From Nocardioides sp. (GTDB lineage Bacteria; Actinomycetota; Actinomycetes; Propionibacteriales; Nocardioidaceae), in NCBI GenBank assembly GCA_030698375.1, contig JAUYLL010000129.1, positions 1 to 64,000 on the forward strand: a stretch of DNA of 64,000 nt, read 5' to 3'. Of the stretch, positions 1 to 8,119 are shown piece after piece (the first letter of the stretch is position 1; each line of letters opens with the position of its first letter). The notes below the pieces were generated by a model. The model saw nothing but the letters and a program-made list of their open reading frames with translations, searched no databases and was not told where the DNA came from. The position numbers and the translations under genes are program-made.

Positions 1-697
1 GCACCCGGCGGCGCTCGGCCATCGCGGCGAGCCCGATGCCGGGGGTGTTGCCCTGGACAGCGGCGACCTCCACAGGCTCGCCGGCGACCACCCGTGCCGC
101 GGGGTCCAGCGGCACCCACCAGCCAGCGCCCACCAGCAACAGCGTGGCGGCGACGGTGGCGAGCACGGGCAGCGGACGCTCACGCACCCCGAGGACCGCC
201 CACGCCAGGACGCCACCGAGGAGCGCCAGGGCGAAGCCCGTCCCCGCGGCGCCGACCCACGGGAGCAGCGCGGCGGCAGGGGTGTCGACGACGCCGAACG
301 CCAGGCGCCCCCAGGGGAACCCGCCGAGAGGCCAACTCCCCCGCAGCGCCTCGAGGCTCACCCAGAGGAAGGCGAAGGCCACCGGCCACCAGCGGCGGTC
401 GTTCACGGCAGCGGTGCCGGCGCCGACGACCCCGATGAGCAGGCCCTCGAGGAGGGCGAGCGCCGGCCACGCCGGGGTGACGACCGAGAGCCACGGCAGC
501 AGCGCCACCATGAAGGTGGTGCCGTACGTCGCCGCGACGGCATACCCGCGGCGGGCGCGACGGGGCCCGGTCAGCCCGGCGAGCAGCAGCGCCAGGGCGG
601 CGATCGAGAGCGGCATGAGCCAGGCGAGGGCCAGCGGCTCGAAGGCGAGCGCGAGGACCGCTCCGGCACACGCAGCGGCGAAGAGACGGAGCAGCAC
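1..697 (-). CDS. lnt: apolipoprotein N-acyltransferase, 5' part (runs off the left edge)
   Basis: The first about 232 residues of Lnt, the inner-membrane enzyme that adds the third acyl chain to the N-terminal cysteine of lipoproteins. The sequence shows several N-terminal hydrophobic segments and the family-like region SLEALRGSWPLGGFPWG. It continues into the start of the nitrilase-like domain (VAAVQGNTPG) just before the window ends, so the catalytic Glu-Lys-Cys residues are not visible. The GTG start at 697 is chosen because a TAGGTT -10 box lies 6 nt upstream, as at many leaderless genes here. There is no Shine-Dalgarno sequence. The family assignment is fairly secure; truncation by the window edge is certain. 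Confidence 0.8.
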   Translation of the reverse strand, partial: MLLRLFAAACAGAVLALAFEPLALAWLMPLSIAALALLLAGLTGPRRARRGYAVAATYGTTFMVALLPWLSVVTPAWPALALLEGLLIGVVGAGTAAVNDRRWWPVAFAFLWVSLEALRGSWPLGGFPWGRLAFGVVDTPAAALLPWVGAAGTGFALALLGGVLAWAVLGVRERPLPVLATVAATLLLVGAGWWVPLDPAARVVAGEPVEVAAVQGNTPGIGLAAMAERRRV

Positions 698-703
698 CGG
701 CCC

Positions 704-709
704 AACCTA
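704..709 (-). promoter_or_regulatory. leaderless -10 box of lnt
   Basis: TAGGTT, 6-nt spacer, then the GTG start. No ribosome site lies between. Confidence 0.5.
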
Positions 710-727
710 GCGGTGCAGGACAACGGA

Positions 728-743
728 AAGGGTCCAGACCCTT
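728..743. repeat. 16-bp palindrome upstream of lnt
   Basis: Perfect inverted repeat AAGGGTC-CA-GACCCTT. The 10-mer AGGGTCCAGA (729-738) recurs inverted at 798-807, so two alternative pairings exist. Role unknown: an operator or a terminator element. Confidence 0.5.
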
Positions 744-976
744 CGGACCGAGCACGCCACCGCCGGCTGCGGTGGACGAACCCGTTGTCTACTGGGTTCT
801 GGACCCTCTCCGTGTCCTCCCCTACCGTGCCTGCACCTGCTGGTGCCGCGGCGCCTCCGTGGTCGTGGTGCCCGACCCGGCGCTCCCCGCGGCGCGGCCA
901 GCACCAGGGCCACGGCGTTCCGCTCAGAAGGAACTTCGGAGAGACTCGATCACCGCACCGTGGGCTGTCAACCACA

Positions 977-1014
977 CGCTGACCTGGTGTTTTACGTATT
1001 TGCGCAGGTCAGCG
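977..1014. repeat. 10-bp inverted repeat with AT-rich loop downstream of kal
   Basis: CGCTGACCTG (977-986) pairs perfectly with CAGGTCAGCG (1005-1014) across an 18-nt loop holding TTTTACGTATTT. It lies 94 nt beyond the kal stop. It could be a transcript-end hairpin or a protein-binding site. No poly-U run follows on either strand. Confidence 0.45.
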
Positions 1015-1107
1015 CAGTGTGCCGCGGCAGAGATTCCAGTTAAAGAATTCGAGTTCCCCGGCGTGTCGGCTGGCGCCACGCCGACGCCTCGGCGCTGCGG
1101 TGCCGGG

Positions 1108-1542
1108 TCAGGGGCGCGACGGGACGACGACGGTGCCGATCGCGGTGGTCGCCACCAGGGGGCTCTCCAGGACCGCGGCCGCGGAGGCCGCCGTACCCGG
1201 GGTCCCGGGGTCGGCGGCACCGCGCGTGAGCACGCTGAGGGTGAAGGCCAACGTCCGGCTGCGGGTGCCCACCGCGACGACCTCGGCGGTGGCCTCGACC
1301 ACGTCGCCGGCGCGGACGGGCGCGAGGAACTGGACGTCGGAGTACGACGCGAAGAGTCCCTCGTCGCCGTCGCTGCGGATGCACAGCTCGGTCGCGACGT
1401 CGCCGAACAGGCCGAGGCCGAAGGCGCCGTCGACGAGTCCGCCGGCGTAGTGGGCGTGCCCGTGGTCGACGTAGCGCCGGTGGGTGACGCGAAGGCCGAC
1501 GTGGGCGCCGGTGCTCGGCGAGGGCGTGGGGGTGTCGGTCAT
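1108..1542 (-). CDS. kal: 3-aminobutyryl-CoA ammonia-lyase-like hotdog protein
   Basis: A 144-residue single hotdog-fold protein. Kal removes ammonia from L-3-aminobutyryl-CoA to give crotonyl-CoA, a late step of lysine degradation through beta-lysine. The region RRYVDHGHAHYAGGLVDGAF and the thioesterase-like core DVQFLAPVRAGDVVEATAEV fit the family. The specific call rests mainly on position as the last gene of the kam operon. Its ATG overlaps the kamE stop by 4 nt (ATGA), so translation is probably coupled. Without that context it would be called only a hotdog/MaoC-like protein. Confidence 0.75.
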   Translation of the reverse strand: MTDTPTPSPSTGAHVGLRVTHRRYVDHGHAHYAGGLVDGAFGLGLFGDVATELCIRSDGDEGLFASYSDVQFLAPVRAGDVVEATAEVVAVGTRSRTLAFTLSVLTRGAADPGTPGTAASAAAVLESPLVATTAIGTVVVPSRP

Positions 1543-2318
1543 CGGCTGGCCTCCGTGCTCGGGGTCTGGGTCGTGGGGCGGGTCGGGGTGTGCCGGGCGA
1601 CGACCCGGGCGACGAGGTAGCTGGCGACCTCGCCGGGGGTGGTGCCGCGACCGAAGACCCGGTCCACCCCTAGGGCCTCTGCGCCCGCCTCGTCGAAGCG
1701 GGGGCCGCCGACCACCAGCAGGGGGCGCCGGCGGGGTGGGAACGCCTCGCGGAAGGCGGCGGCCATCTCGCGGGTGTTGTGCAGGTGCGCGTCGCGCTGG
1801 GTGACGACCTGGGAGACGAGCACCGCGTCGGCCTTCTCCGCCCGAGCGCTCTCGACCAGCTCGGGGACCGAGACCTGGGCACCGAGGTTCACCACCTTGA
1901 GCTCCCGGTAGTACTCCAGCCCCTTCTCCCCCGCCCAGCCCTTCACGTTGAGGATCGCGTCGATGCCGACGGTGTGCGCGTCGGTGCCGATGCAGCCGCC
2001 GACGACCACGAGGCGGCGACGCAGGGCTTTGCGGATCGCAAGGTTGGCCTCCTTCGGGGTCAGCAGCGGGTAGTCGCGCTCGACGACCCGCACCGCACCG
2101 ACGTCGACGAGGTGCGAGACCCGGCCGTAGACGACGAAGAAGGTGAACTCGGGCCCCATCGGCTTCGCGTGCGCGACGAGCGCGGGCTCCATGCCCATCT
2201 TCTGCGCCAGCTGCAGCGCCGCCCCCTCGCTGGTCTTCGAGTGCGGGAGGGGCAGGGTGAAGGAGACCTGCACCATCCCGTCGCCGGTGGTGTCGCCGTA
2301 CGGCCGAACGAGGGTCAT
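1539..2318 (-). CDS. kamE: lysine 5,6-aminomutase, beta subunit (B12- and PLP-binding)
   Basis: A 259-residue Rossmann-type subunit of the adenosylcobalamin/PLP enzyme that moves the terminal amino group of beta-lysine from C6 to C5. The base-off B12 motif DxHxxG is present as DAHTVG at residues 113-118 (ligand His115). Eleven residues later Lys126 (NVKGWAG) sits where the clostridial enzyme carries its PLP-binding lysine. The N-terminal part before residue 90 is the small dimerisation domain typical of the subunit. Its start overlaps the kamD stop by 4 nt, and its own stop overlaps kal. The enzyme is oxygen-sensitive in anaerobes, so its presence in a probably aerobic actinobacterium is notable. 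Confidence 0.9.
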   Translation of the reverse strand: MTLVRPYGDTTGDGMVQVSFTLPLPHSKTSEGAALQLAQKMGMEPALVAHAKPMGPEFTFFVVYGRVSHLVDVGAVRVVERDYPLLTPKEANLAIRKALRRRLVVVGGCIGTDAHTVGIDAILNVKGWAGEKGLEYYRELKVVNLGAQVSVPELVESARAEKADAVLVSQVVTQRDAHLHNTREMAAAFREAFPPRRRPLLVVGGPRFDEAGAEALGVDRVFGRGTTPGEVASYLVARVVARHTPTRPTTQTPSTEASR

Positions 2319-3916
2319 CGCCCCTCCTCGAGCAGCGTGGTCGCGGGGTTGAGGTATCCCTCGGCCTTGCGTACGACGCCGTCGAGCCCGCGGCCCTTGT
2401 CGGCCGGGCGGCGCATCAGGCCGAAGGTGCCGTCGGCGATGGCGTCCAGGAGACCGCCGGGGTGCTGCTCGCGGTCGGTGATGGCGGTGAGCAGGTCGAC
2501 GGCCTCGTCGAGGACGGTCCGGGCGCGCTCGGCGATGAACCCGTCGGGCGCGGGGTGGAGGTCCTCCCCCAGCCGGCCGGCGGCGTTGAGGACGTAGCGG
2601 ACGTTCTGCAGGGCCAGGTCGCGGTCGGAGAGCCAGGGGGTGACCACTGCCTCAGTCATCATGCCGACCAGCAGGATCCCCTGGCCGGTGAGGGCGCCGG
2701 CGAGGTTGAAGAAGGCGTCCAGCAGGTAGCCACGGAAGATGTCGCCGGTCATGTGCCGCGTGGGCGGCATCCACTTCAGCGGAGCATCGGGGAAGAGCTC
2801 GCGGGCCAGCAGCGCGTGCGCGAGCTCGAGGCGGAAGGAGTCCGGCAGGTCCGGGTCGATCTCGAAGGCGTGCCCCAGGCCGAGCTGCCAGTCCTCGAGG
2901 CCCGCCTCCTTGGCGAAGTACTCGTTGAGCAGCTGGGAGACGGTGACGGTGTGGGCGGCGTCCACGGCGTCGGCGGTGGTGAGGTAGTTGTCCTCGCCGG
3001 TGTTGATGATGATCCCGGCGCGGGCGTGCACCTGGCGGCTGAAGCGCTGATCGATGAAGGTGCGCAGCGGGTTGATGTCGCGGAAGAGGATCCCGTACAT
3101 CGAGTCGTTGAGCATCATGTCGAGTCGCTCGAGCCCGGCGAGTGTCGCGATCTCTGGCATGCACAAGCCCGAGGCGTAGTTGGTCAGCCGCACGTAGCGG
3201 CCCAGCTCGCGGCTGGACTCGTCGAGGGCGGCCCGCATGAGCCGGAAGTTCTCCTGCGTGGCGTAGGTGCCGGCGTACCCCTCGCGGGTGGCGCCCTCGG
3301 GGACGTAGTCGAGCAGCGACTGGCCGGTGGAGCGGATGACCGCGATCACGTCGGCGCCCGCGCGGGCCGCGGCCTGAGCCTGCGGGATGTCCTCGTGGAT
3401 GTCGCCGGTGGCGACGATGAGGTAGATCCACGGCGTGCTCGGCGCGTCGCCGTGCCGGGTGATGAGCCGCTCGCGCTCGCGCCGGCGGGCGTCGATCCGG
3501 CGCAGCCCCGCCCCGACCTCCTTGCGGGCCCGGGACGCCGCACGGGTGCGGTCGCGGTCCTCGGGCAGGCGGAAGCGCACCGAGCCCACGGCCGCCTTCT
3601 GGGCGAGCTCGGCGAGGTCGGCCGCCTCGCCGCGCACCAGGGCGTCGTACGCCGGCAGGCAGACGCCGTGCTCGAGCCCGACGTCGCCGCGGACGGCGTC
3701 CAGCAACCGGTTGCTCCACGGGATGCCGTCGGCGTCGGCACCCCCCAGACCGGACATCCGCAGGGTGGCGCGCTCTACCGAGACCGTGGTGTGGTCCTGG
3801 GCGAGGCGGACGATCGGTCGGCCGGCCTTGCGCGCCAGGCTGCGCGCCCGGCGCACCGTGGCGCGGTCCAGCGGCAGGCGGGGTCGGGTCGGCACGGCCT
3901 GGCGGGTGGTGGTCAT
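2315..3916 (-). CDS. kamD: lysine 5,6-aminomutase, alpha subunit
   Basis: 533 residues, close to the clostridial subunit (somewhat over 500). It forms the TIM-barrel part of KamDE that holds the substrate and the adenosyl group. Recognisable stretches are TPWIYLIVATGDIHEDIPQA, VIAVIRSTGQSLLDYVP, LNDSMYGILFRDINPLRTF and IIINTGEDNYLTT. The ATG at 3916 (MTTTRQAVPT) was chosen over longer readings because it overlaps the upstream amidohydrolase stop by 4 nt, like the other junctions of this operon. The reading frame stays open far upstream, but that part has no family similarity. Confidence 0.92.
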   Translation of the reverse strand: MTTTRQAVPTRPRLPLDRATVRRARSLARKAGRPIVRLAQDHTTVSVERATLRMSGLGGADADGIPWSNRLLDAVRGDVGLEHGVCLPAYDALVRGEAADLAELAQKAAVGSVRFRLPEDRDRTRAASRARKEVGAGLRRIDARRRERERLITRHGDAPSTPWIYLIVATGDIHEDIPQAQAAARAGADVIAVIRSTGQSLLDYVPEGATREGYAGTYATQENFRLMRAALDESSRELGRYVRLTNYASGLCMPEIATLAGLERLDMMLNDSMYGILFRDINPLRTFIDQRFSRQVHARAGIIINTGEDNYLTTADAVDAAHTVTVSQLLNEYFAKEAGLEDWQLGLGHAFEIDPDLPDSFRLELAHALLARELFPDAPLKWMPPTRHMTGDIFRGYLLDAFFNLAGALTGQGILLVGMMTEAVVTPWLSDRDLALQNVRYVLNAAGRLGEDLHPAPDGFIAERARTVLDEAVDLLTAITDREQHPGGLLDAIADGTFGLMRRPADKGRGLDGVVRKAEGYLNPATTLLEEGR

Positions 3917-5505
3917 CGCAGGGCTCCGGGTTCCTCGTGGGCGACGCGCCCGTGGACGACGGTGAGCAGGCAGGCCGGCAGCGGCGCGCCGCGGGCGAGG
4001 TCGGGCAGTGGCAGCGGCCCGTCGGCGTACCCGCCGGGGACGTCCCATACCGCCAGCGACGCAGGAGCGCCGGGTACGAGGGTCCCGGCGCCCGGCAGCT
4101 CCGAGCCTGCCGCCAGCCAGCCTGCGCGGGTGTGGGCGCCGAAGGCGCGCAGGGCGGGGAGCCGCTCGCGGTGGGTCTGGTGCTGGGCGGCTGCCCGCAC
4201 GGCCGCCCAGGGCCCGAACGGGGTGACGGGCGTGTCGGAGCCGAGTGCCACGAGGACCCCGGCGTCGGCGAGCGTGGCGAGCGGGTTCATCCCGGCTGCC
4301 CGCTCGGGGCCGAGGCGCTGGGCGTACAGCGAGGACTCGCCGCCCCAGTAGGCGTCGAAGAGCGGCTGCATGCTCGCCGAGACGCCCCAACGGGCCAGGC
4401 GCGCGGCATCGGCCGGCGCGATCATCTCGACGTGCTCGAGCCGGTGGCGGGCGGCTCGGAGCGCGTCCTCGCCCAGCTCGTCGGCGGCGCGCTGGAAGCC
4501 GGTCAGGACGGTGTCGACGGCACGGTCACCGATGACGTGGAAGCCTCCCTGGAGGCCGGCACGCGTGCACGCCACCACGTGGGCGTGCACCTGCTCGACG
4601 TCCAAGTAGAGCGCGCCCGCGGTCGAGGGGTCGTCGGAGTACGGCGCCCGCAGCGCCGAGGTGCGCGAGCCCAGTGCGCCGTCGGCGCAGAGGTCCCCGG
4701 CCAGGCCGACGCAGCCGTGGGCTCGTGCCGCGGCGATGCTCTCGTCGTCCGCGTGGGTGCCCCAGTAGCGGACCACCTCGGTCAGGGCGCCGTCGTGGGC
4801 GAGCGCGAGCGCGTCGAGCCGGGCGTAGTCCTCCACCGGCGAGAGGTGGGGCGCCCCCATCTCGTGGACCGCGCCGATGCCCTGGCCTGCGGCCGCGCGC
4901 AGCGCCAGGAGCAGCGCGTCGGCGCGCGAGGACTCCGGGAGCAGGGTGAACAGCGCCTCCCGGGCGACGTCGTGGGCGCGCTGGGTGAGGACACCGTCGG
5001 GGTCGAAGCCGGCGGCACCGGTGACGGCCGGCACGGCGTCGAGAAAGGCGCTGGAGACGACCGCCGAGTGCACGTCGACACGGGCGAGGTACGCCGGCCG
5101 GCCCCCCGTGGCGCGGTCGACCTCGGCGCGGGTGAAGGGCCTCCGCTCCGGCCAGTGCGTGTCGTCCCAGCCGTGGCCGAGGAGAATCGGCTGGGTGTGG
5201 CTGCGGGCGTGCTCGGCGAGCGCGTCGAGCGCGGTCACCAGCGTGGGGGTCGCGAGGTCGACGCTGGTCTCGGCGAAGCCGGTCTGGGCGAGGTGGACGT
5301 GGGCGTCGACGAAGGCGGGAGTCACCAGGCGGCCATCGAGGTCGAGGACCACCTCGGCGTGCACGGCCCAGGCGTTGGCCTCGTCCTCGTGCCCGATCCA
5401 GGTGACGCGACCGTCCTCGACCGCGACGGCCGTCAGCGGCCCCGTGGGCCTGGTGGCGCCGGGGAGGACTCGGCCGTTGCGGAGCAGGAGGCGACGGGGG
5501 CTCAT
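3913..5505 (-). CDS. YtcJ-like amidohydrolase embedded in the kam operon
   Basis: 530 residues of the amidohydrolase-3 (YtcJ) family of metal-dependent hydrolases. Metal-ligand motifs in order: HxH in VDAHVHL near residue 68, a later His in GFHVIGDRA, RHRLEHVEM, and the conserved Asp in LGSDTPVTPFGPW. A short beta-sandwich domain is formed by the N- and C-terminal ends. No signal peptide. It overlaps kamD by 4 nt and starts 10 nt after kdd ends, so it is transcribed with lysine catabolism genes. Family members hydrolyse assorted N-substituted amides and ureas. A role in freeing lysine or beta-lysine from an N-acyl or lactam form is inference only. Confidence 0.8.
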   Translation of the reverse strand: MSPRRLLLRNGRVLPGATRPTGPLTAVAVEDGRVTWIGHEDEANAWAVHAEVVLDLDGRLVTPAFVDAHVHLAQTGFAETSVDLATPTLVTALDALAEHARSHTQPILLGHGWDDTHWPERRPFTRAEVDRATGGRPAYLARVDVHSAVVSSAFLDAVPAVTGAAGFDPDGVLTQRAHDVAREALFTLLPESSRADALLLALRAAAGQGIGAVHEMGAPHLSPVEDYARLDALALAHDGALTEVVRYWGTHADDESIAAARAHGCVGLAGDLCADGALGSRTSALRAPYSDDPSTAGALYLDVEQVHAHVVACTRAGLQGGFHVIGDRAVDTVLTGFQRAADELGEDALRAARHRLEHVEMIAPADAARLARWGVSASMQPLFDAYWGGESSLYAQRLGPERAAGMNPLATLADAGVLVALGSDTPVTPFGPWAAVRAAAQHQTHRERLPALRAFGAHTRAGWLAAGSELPGAGTLVPGAPASLAVWDVPGGYADGPLPLPDLARGAPLPACLLTVVHGRVAHEEPGALR

Positions 5506-5515
5506 CGCGCCATCC

Positions 5516-6583
5516 TCACAGGCGCCGCTCGAACAGGGCGCGCACGCCGGGCTCGCGTCGCAGCAGGTCGAGGGCGAGCTCGGCGTGGCCCGGGACGTAG
5601 CCGTTGCCGACCAGCATCGTGATGTCGGCGGCGAGGCCCTCCGCACCGAGCGCGGCAGCGCTGAAGGAGGTCGCCATCGAGAAGAACACCACGGTCCCGC
5701 CGTCGGCCGTGGCGAGGATCGCCCCGCCCTCGCAGCCGGGCACGTCGACGCAGACGACGGTGACGTCGGCGGGGCCGCCGGCGGTCGTGACCGCGTCGCG
5801 GAGCGCGAGCGGGTCCCGGGCGTCGGCCACCACGACGGTGTCGGCTATCCCGGCGGAGCGCAGGAGCGCGGCCTCGTCCTCGTGCGGGACGACGCCGATC
5901 GTGCGGCCCGCCCCGGAGGCGCGCGCGGCGGCGAGTGCGAGGGAGCCGGACTTGCCGGCACCGCCGATGACGGCGACGGTCGACGGGCGGCCGCTGCCGG
6001 CGTGCTGCCTCTCGGCGTGCTGGGCGACGACCCGCGCGGTGAGCGCGGGTGCGCCGCACACGTCGAGCACCGCGAGGGCCAGGTCCTCGGGGAGGTCGTC
6101 GGGCAGCCGCGCGGCCACGGTACGCCCGAAGAGGATCGCGTAGCCGTCGCAGGGCACCTGCTCGGAGGTGCCGTCCCACGCCCGCAGGTCGTCCTCGACC
6201 ACCAGCGGGGTGAGGGTGAGCGAGACGAGCGTCGCCACACGGTCGCCGACGGCCAGGCCGAGCGGGCTCCGCTCCCCCACCTCCTCGACGACGCCGATGA
6301 GCATCCCACCGGAGCCGGTCACGGGGTTCTGCATCTTGCCGCGGGTGCGCACGATCTCGAGGACCGCCGCCCGGACCGCCGCCCCGTCGCCGCCGTGGGA
6401 CTCCCGCAGCTGCCGGAACGAGGCCGCATCGAGGTTGAGCCGGCGTACGCGGACCCGGAGCTCGTCGTCGGCCAGCGTCGGGTGGGTGTCGAGCCGGACC
6501 GCGGACTGCGGGAGCACGCCGGGGGGCTCGAGGACGCGGTGCACACCGGTCGGGTCGCTGGCGGGAGTGGAGTCGGGCGACAC
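5516..6583 (-). CDS. kdd: L-erythro-3,5-diaminohexanoate dehydrogenase
   Basis: 355 residues. Kdd oxidatively deaminates 3,5-diaminohexanoate to 5-amino-3-oxohexanoate with NAD(P)+. The protein resembles a medium-chain dehydrogenase: an N-terminal GroES-like part (DRVATLVSLTLTPLVVEDD) and a Rossmann dinucleotide-binding segment VAVIGGAGKSGSLALAAA. A glycine-rich C-terminal stretch (MLVGNGYVPGHA) follows. Family length is about 340-350. The GTG at 6583 is preceded by GAGGAG with a 6-nt spacer. It is first in the minus-strand kam operon, behind a promoter shared back-to-back with kamA. Confidence 0.85.
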   Translation of the reverse strand: MSPDSTPASDPTGVHRVLEPPGVLPQSAVRLDTHPTLADDELRVRVRRLNLDAASFRQLRESHGGDGAAVRAAVLEIVRTRGKMQNPVTGSGGMLIGVVEEVGERSPLGLAVGDRVATLVSLTLTPLVVEDDLRAWDGTSEQVPCDGYAILFGRTVAARLPDDLPEDLALAVLDVCGAPALTARVVAQHAERQHAGSGRPSTVAVIGGAGKSGSLALAAARASGAGRTIGVVPHEDEAALLRSAGIADTVVVADARDPLALRDAVTTAGGPADVTVVCVDVPGCEGGAILATADGGTVVFFSMATSFSAAALGAEGLAADITMLVGNGYVPGHAELALDLLRREPGVRALFERRL

Positions 6584-6652
6584 GGAACACTCCTCGGAGG
6601 GTCGTCGGACAGGAAGATATGCGGCGTGGTGATGGACTGACCGGATGATCGC

Positions 6653-6662
6653 ATCGTACGCT
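6653..6662. promoter_or_regulatory. overlapping divergent -10 boxes of kdd operon and kamA
   Basis: ATCGTACGCT contains a minus-strand TACGAT (6653-6658, for kdd) and a plus-strand TACGCT (6657-6662, for kamA). They share two base pairs, so the two polymerases should compete. A TGGACT at 6633-6638 is spaced 18 bp as a possible -35 for kamA. Leaders would be about 30 nt (kamA) and 60 nt (kdd), both ending in a Shine-Dalgarno sequence. Confidence 0.45.
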
Positions 6663-6697
6663 CGAAGAGAGGCAGGACGACACACCAGGAGTGCGCG

Positions 6698-8119
6698 ATG
6701 AGCATCGATACCTCGATCAGCCTGGGCACCGGGCAGCCGTACGCGTACGAGCGCCGCGCGCTCGTGGAGCCCGACTGGACGCGGCTGCCGGGATGGCGTG
6801 ACGTCACGGTCGAGGAGTGGCGTTCCGTGCAGTGGCAGCGCGCCCACTGCGTCAAGAACGTCGCCCAGCTGCGCGCGCTGTGGGGCGACCTCGTCGACGA
6901 GCGCTTCTACGCCGACCTCGAGCGTGACCAGCGTGAACGGGCGACGATGTCGATGCTCGTCCCGCCGCAGATGATGAACACCATCGCCCCCCACGAGGTC
7001 CCCCGGGGACCGGGCTCGTGGACCGAGTCGGTGTACGCCGACCCGGTGCGTGCCTACATGATTCCGGTCCTCTCCGACCGGCGCACCGACTGGCCCTCCC
7101 ACCCCTACGCCACCCGGGACTCCCTGCACGAGCACGACATGTGGGTCGCCGAGGGGCTCACGCACCGCTACCCCACCAAGGTGCTCGCGGAGCTGCTGTC
7201 GACCTGTCCGCAGTACTGCGGCCACTGCACCCGCATGGACCTGGTCGGCAACTCCACGGCGGCTGTCGACAAGCTGAGGTTCGACCTCAAGCCGGTCGAC
7301 CGGCACGCGGCCATGCTCGACTACCTCCGGCGGACCCCGTCGGTGCGTGACGTGGTGGTCTCCGGTGGCGACGTGGCCAACATGCCGTGGGCGCGGCTGG
7401 AGTCCTTCCTGACCCAGGTCCTCGAGATCGAGAACGTCCGCGACATCCGGCTCGCGAGCAAGGCACTTGTCGGACTCCCCCAGCACTGGCTCTCCGACGA
7501 CGTGCGCGCCGGGATGGAGCGGGTTGCCACGGCCGCTCGTGCGCGCGGCGTCTCCCTTGCCATCCACACCCACGCCAACCACGCGGCCTCCGTGACGCCG
7601 CTGGTGGCCGAGGCGGCCCGGGCGATGCTCGAGGCCGGGGTGCGCGACGTACGAAACCAAGGGGTGCTGCTCGACGGCGTCAACGCCGACCCGCACGCCC
7701 TCCTCGACCTCTGCTTCGCGCTGCTCGACGGTGCCGGGGTCATGCCCTACTACTTCTACATGTGCGACATGATCCCCGACGCCGAGCACTGGCGGGTCTC
7801 CGTCGCGGACGCCCAGCGGCTGCAGCACCACATCATGGGCTACCTCCCCGGCTTCGCCACCCCGCGGATCGTCTGCGACGTCCCCTTCGTCGGCAAGCGG
7901 TGGGTGCACCAGGTGGCCGAGTACGACCGCGAGCGCGGTATCTCCTCCTGGACGAAGAACTACCGCACCTCGATCGAGGCCGACGACGCGACGGCGTTGA
8001 CCCGGACCTATGAGTACTTCGACCCGATCCACACCCTCCCCGAGGCCGGCCAGAACTGGTGGCGCGAGAACGCAGGTGGCTCGCCCGATGAGGCGCAGAA
8101 GCCGCTGCGGATCAGCTGA
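6698..8119 (+). CDS. kamA: lysine 2,3-aminomutase-family radical SAM enzyme
   Basis: 473 residues. KamA converts L-lysine to L-beta-lysine using a [4Fe-4S] cluster, S-adenosylmethionine and PLP. The radical SAM motif CxxxCxxC is Cys170, Cys174, Cys177 (TCPQYCGHCTR). SGGD (222-225) is the SAM-binding glycine motif, and PYYFYMCD (350-357) is the typical KamA core. The PLP lysine is probably Lys400 in DVPFVGK, where clostridial enzymes have DAPGGGGK. The lysine-binding GVND loop reads GVNAD (327-331). These changes leave substrate specificity open. AGGAG lies 6 nt before the ATG. The 3' end overlaps the convergent ceramidase gene by 8 nt. Confidence 0.87.
   Translation: MSIDTSISLGTGQPYAYERRALVEPDWTRLPGWRDVTVEEWRSVQWQRAHCVKNVAQLRALWGDLVDERFYADLERDQRERATMSMLVPPQMMNTIAPHEVPRGPGSWTESVYADPVRAYMIPVLSDRRTDWPSHPYATRDSLHEHDMWVAEGLTHRYPTKVLAELLSTCPQYCGHCTRMDLVGNSTAAVDKLRFDLKPVDRHAAMLDYLRRTPSVRDVVVSGGDVANMPWARLESFLTQVLEIENVRDIRLASKALVGLPQHWLSDDVRAGMERVATAARARGVSLAIHTHANHAASVTPLVAEAARAMLEAGVRDVRNQGVLLDGVNADPHALLDLCFALLDGAGVMPYYFYMCDMIPDAEHWRVSVADAQRLQHHIMGYLPGFATPRIVCDVPFVGKRWVHQVAEYDRERGISSWTKNYRTSIEADDATALTRTYEYFDPIHTLPEAGQNWWRENAGGSPDEAQKPLRIS

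Larger units (their letters stand above)
698..1107. other. 410-bp intergenic region between kal and lnt
   Basis: No credible gene. It holds the lnt -10 box and a 16-bp palindrome at 728-743 (AAGGGTC, 2-nt loop, GACCCTT). One arm reappears inverted at 798-807 (TCTGGACCCT). A second inverted repeat (977-986 with 1005-1014) sits in an AT-richer island at about 985-1055, unlike its surroundings. Any of these could end the kal operon transcript, but none has a T-tract. Confidence 0.6.

Noticed and set aside
36-755. Open frames on both strands across the left edge
   Set aside because: The only frame with a real protein (lnt) is the one without a stop inside the window; the others give Arg/Pro/Ala-rich nonsense.
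2462-4351. Long plus-strand open frames across kamD, and similar ones opposite the amidohydrolase, pafA, dop and guaB1
   Set aside because: Antisense shadows of proven genes, without motifs or ribosome sites.
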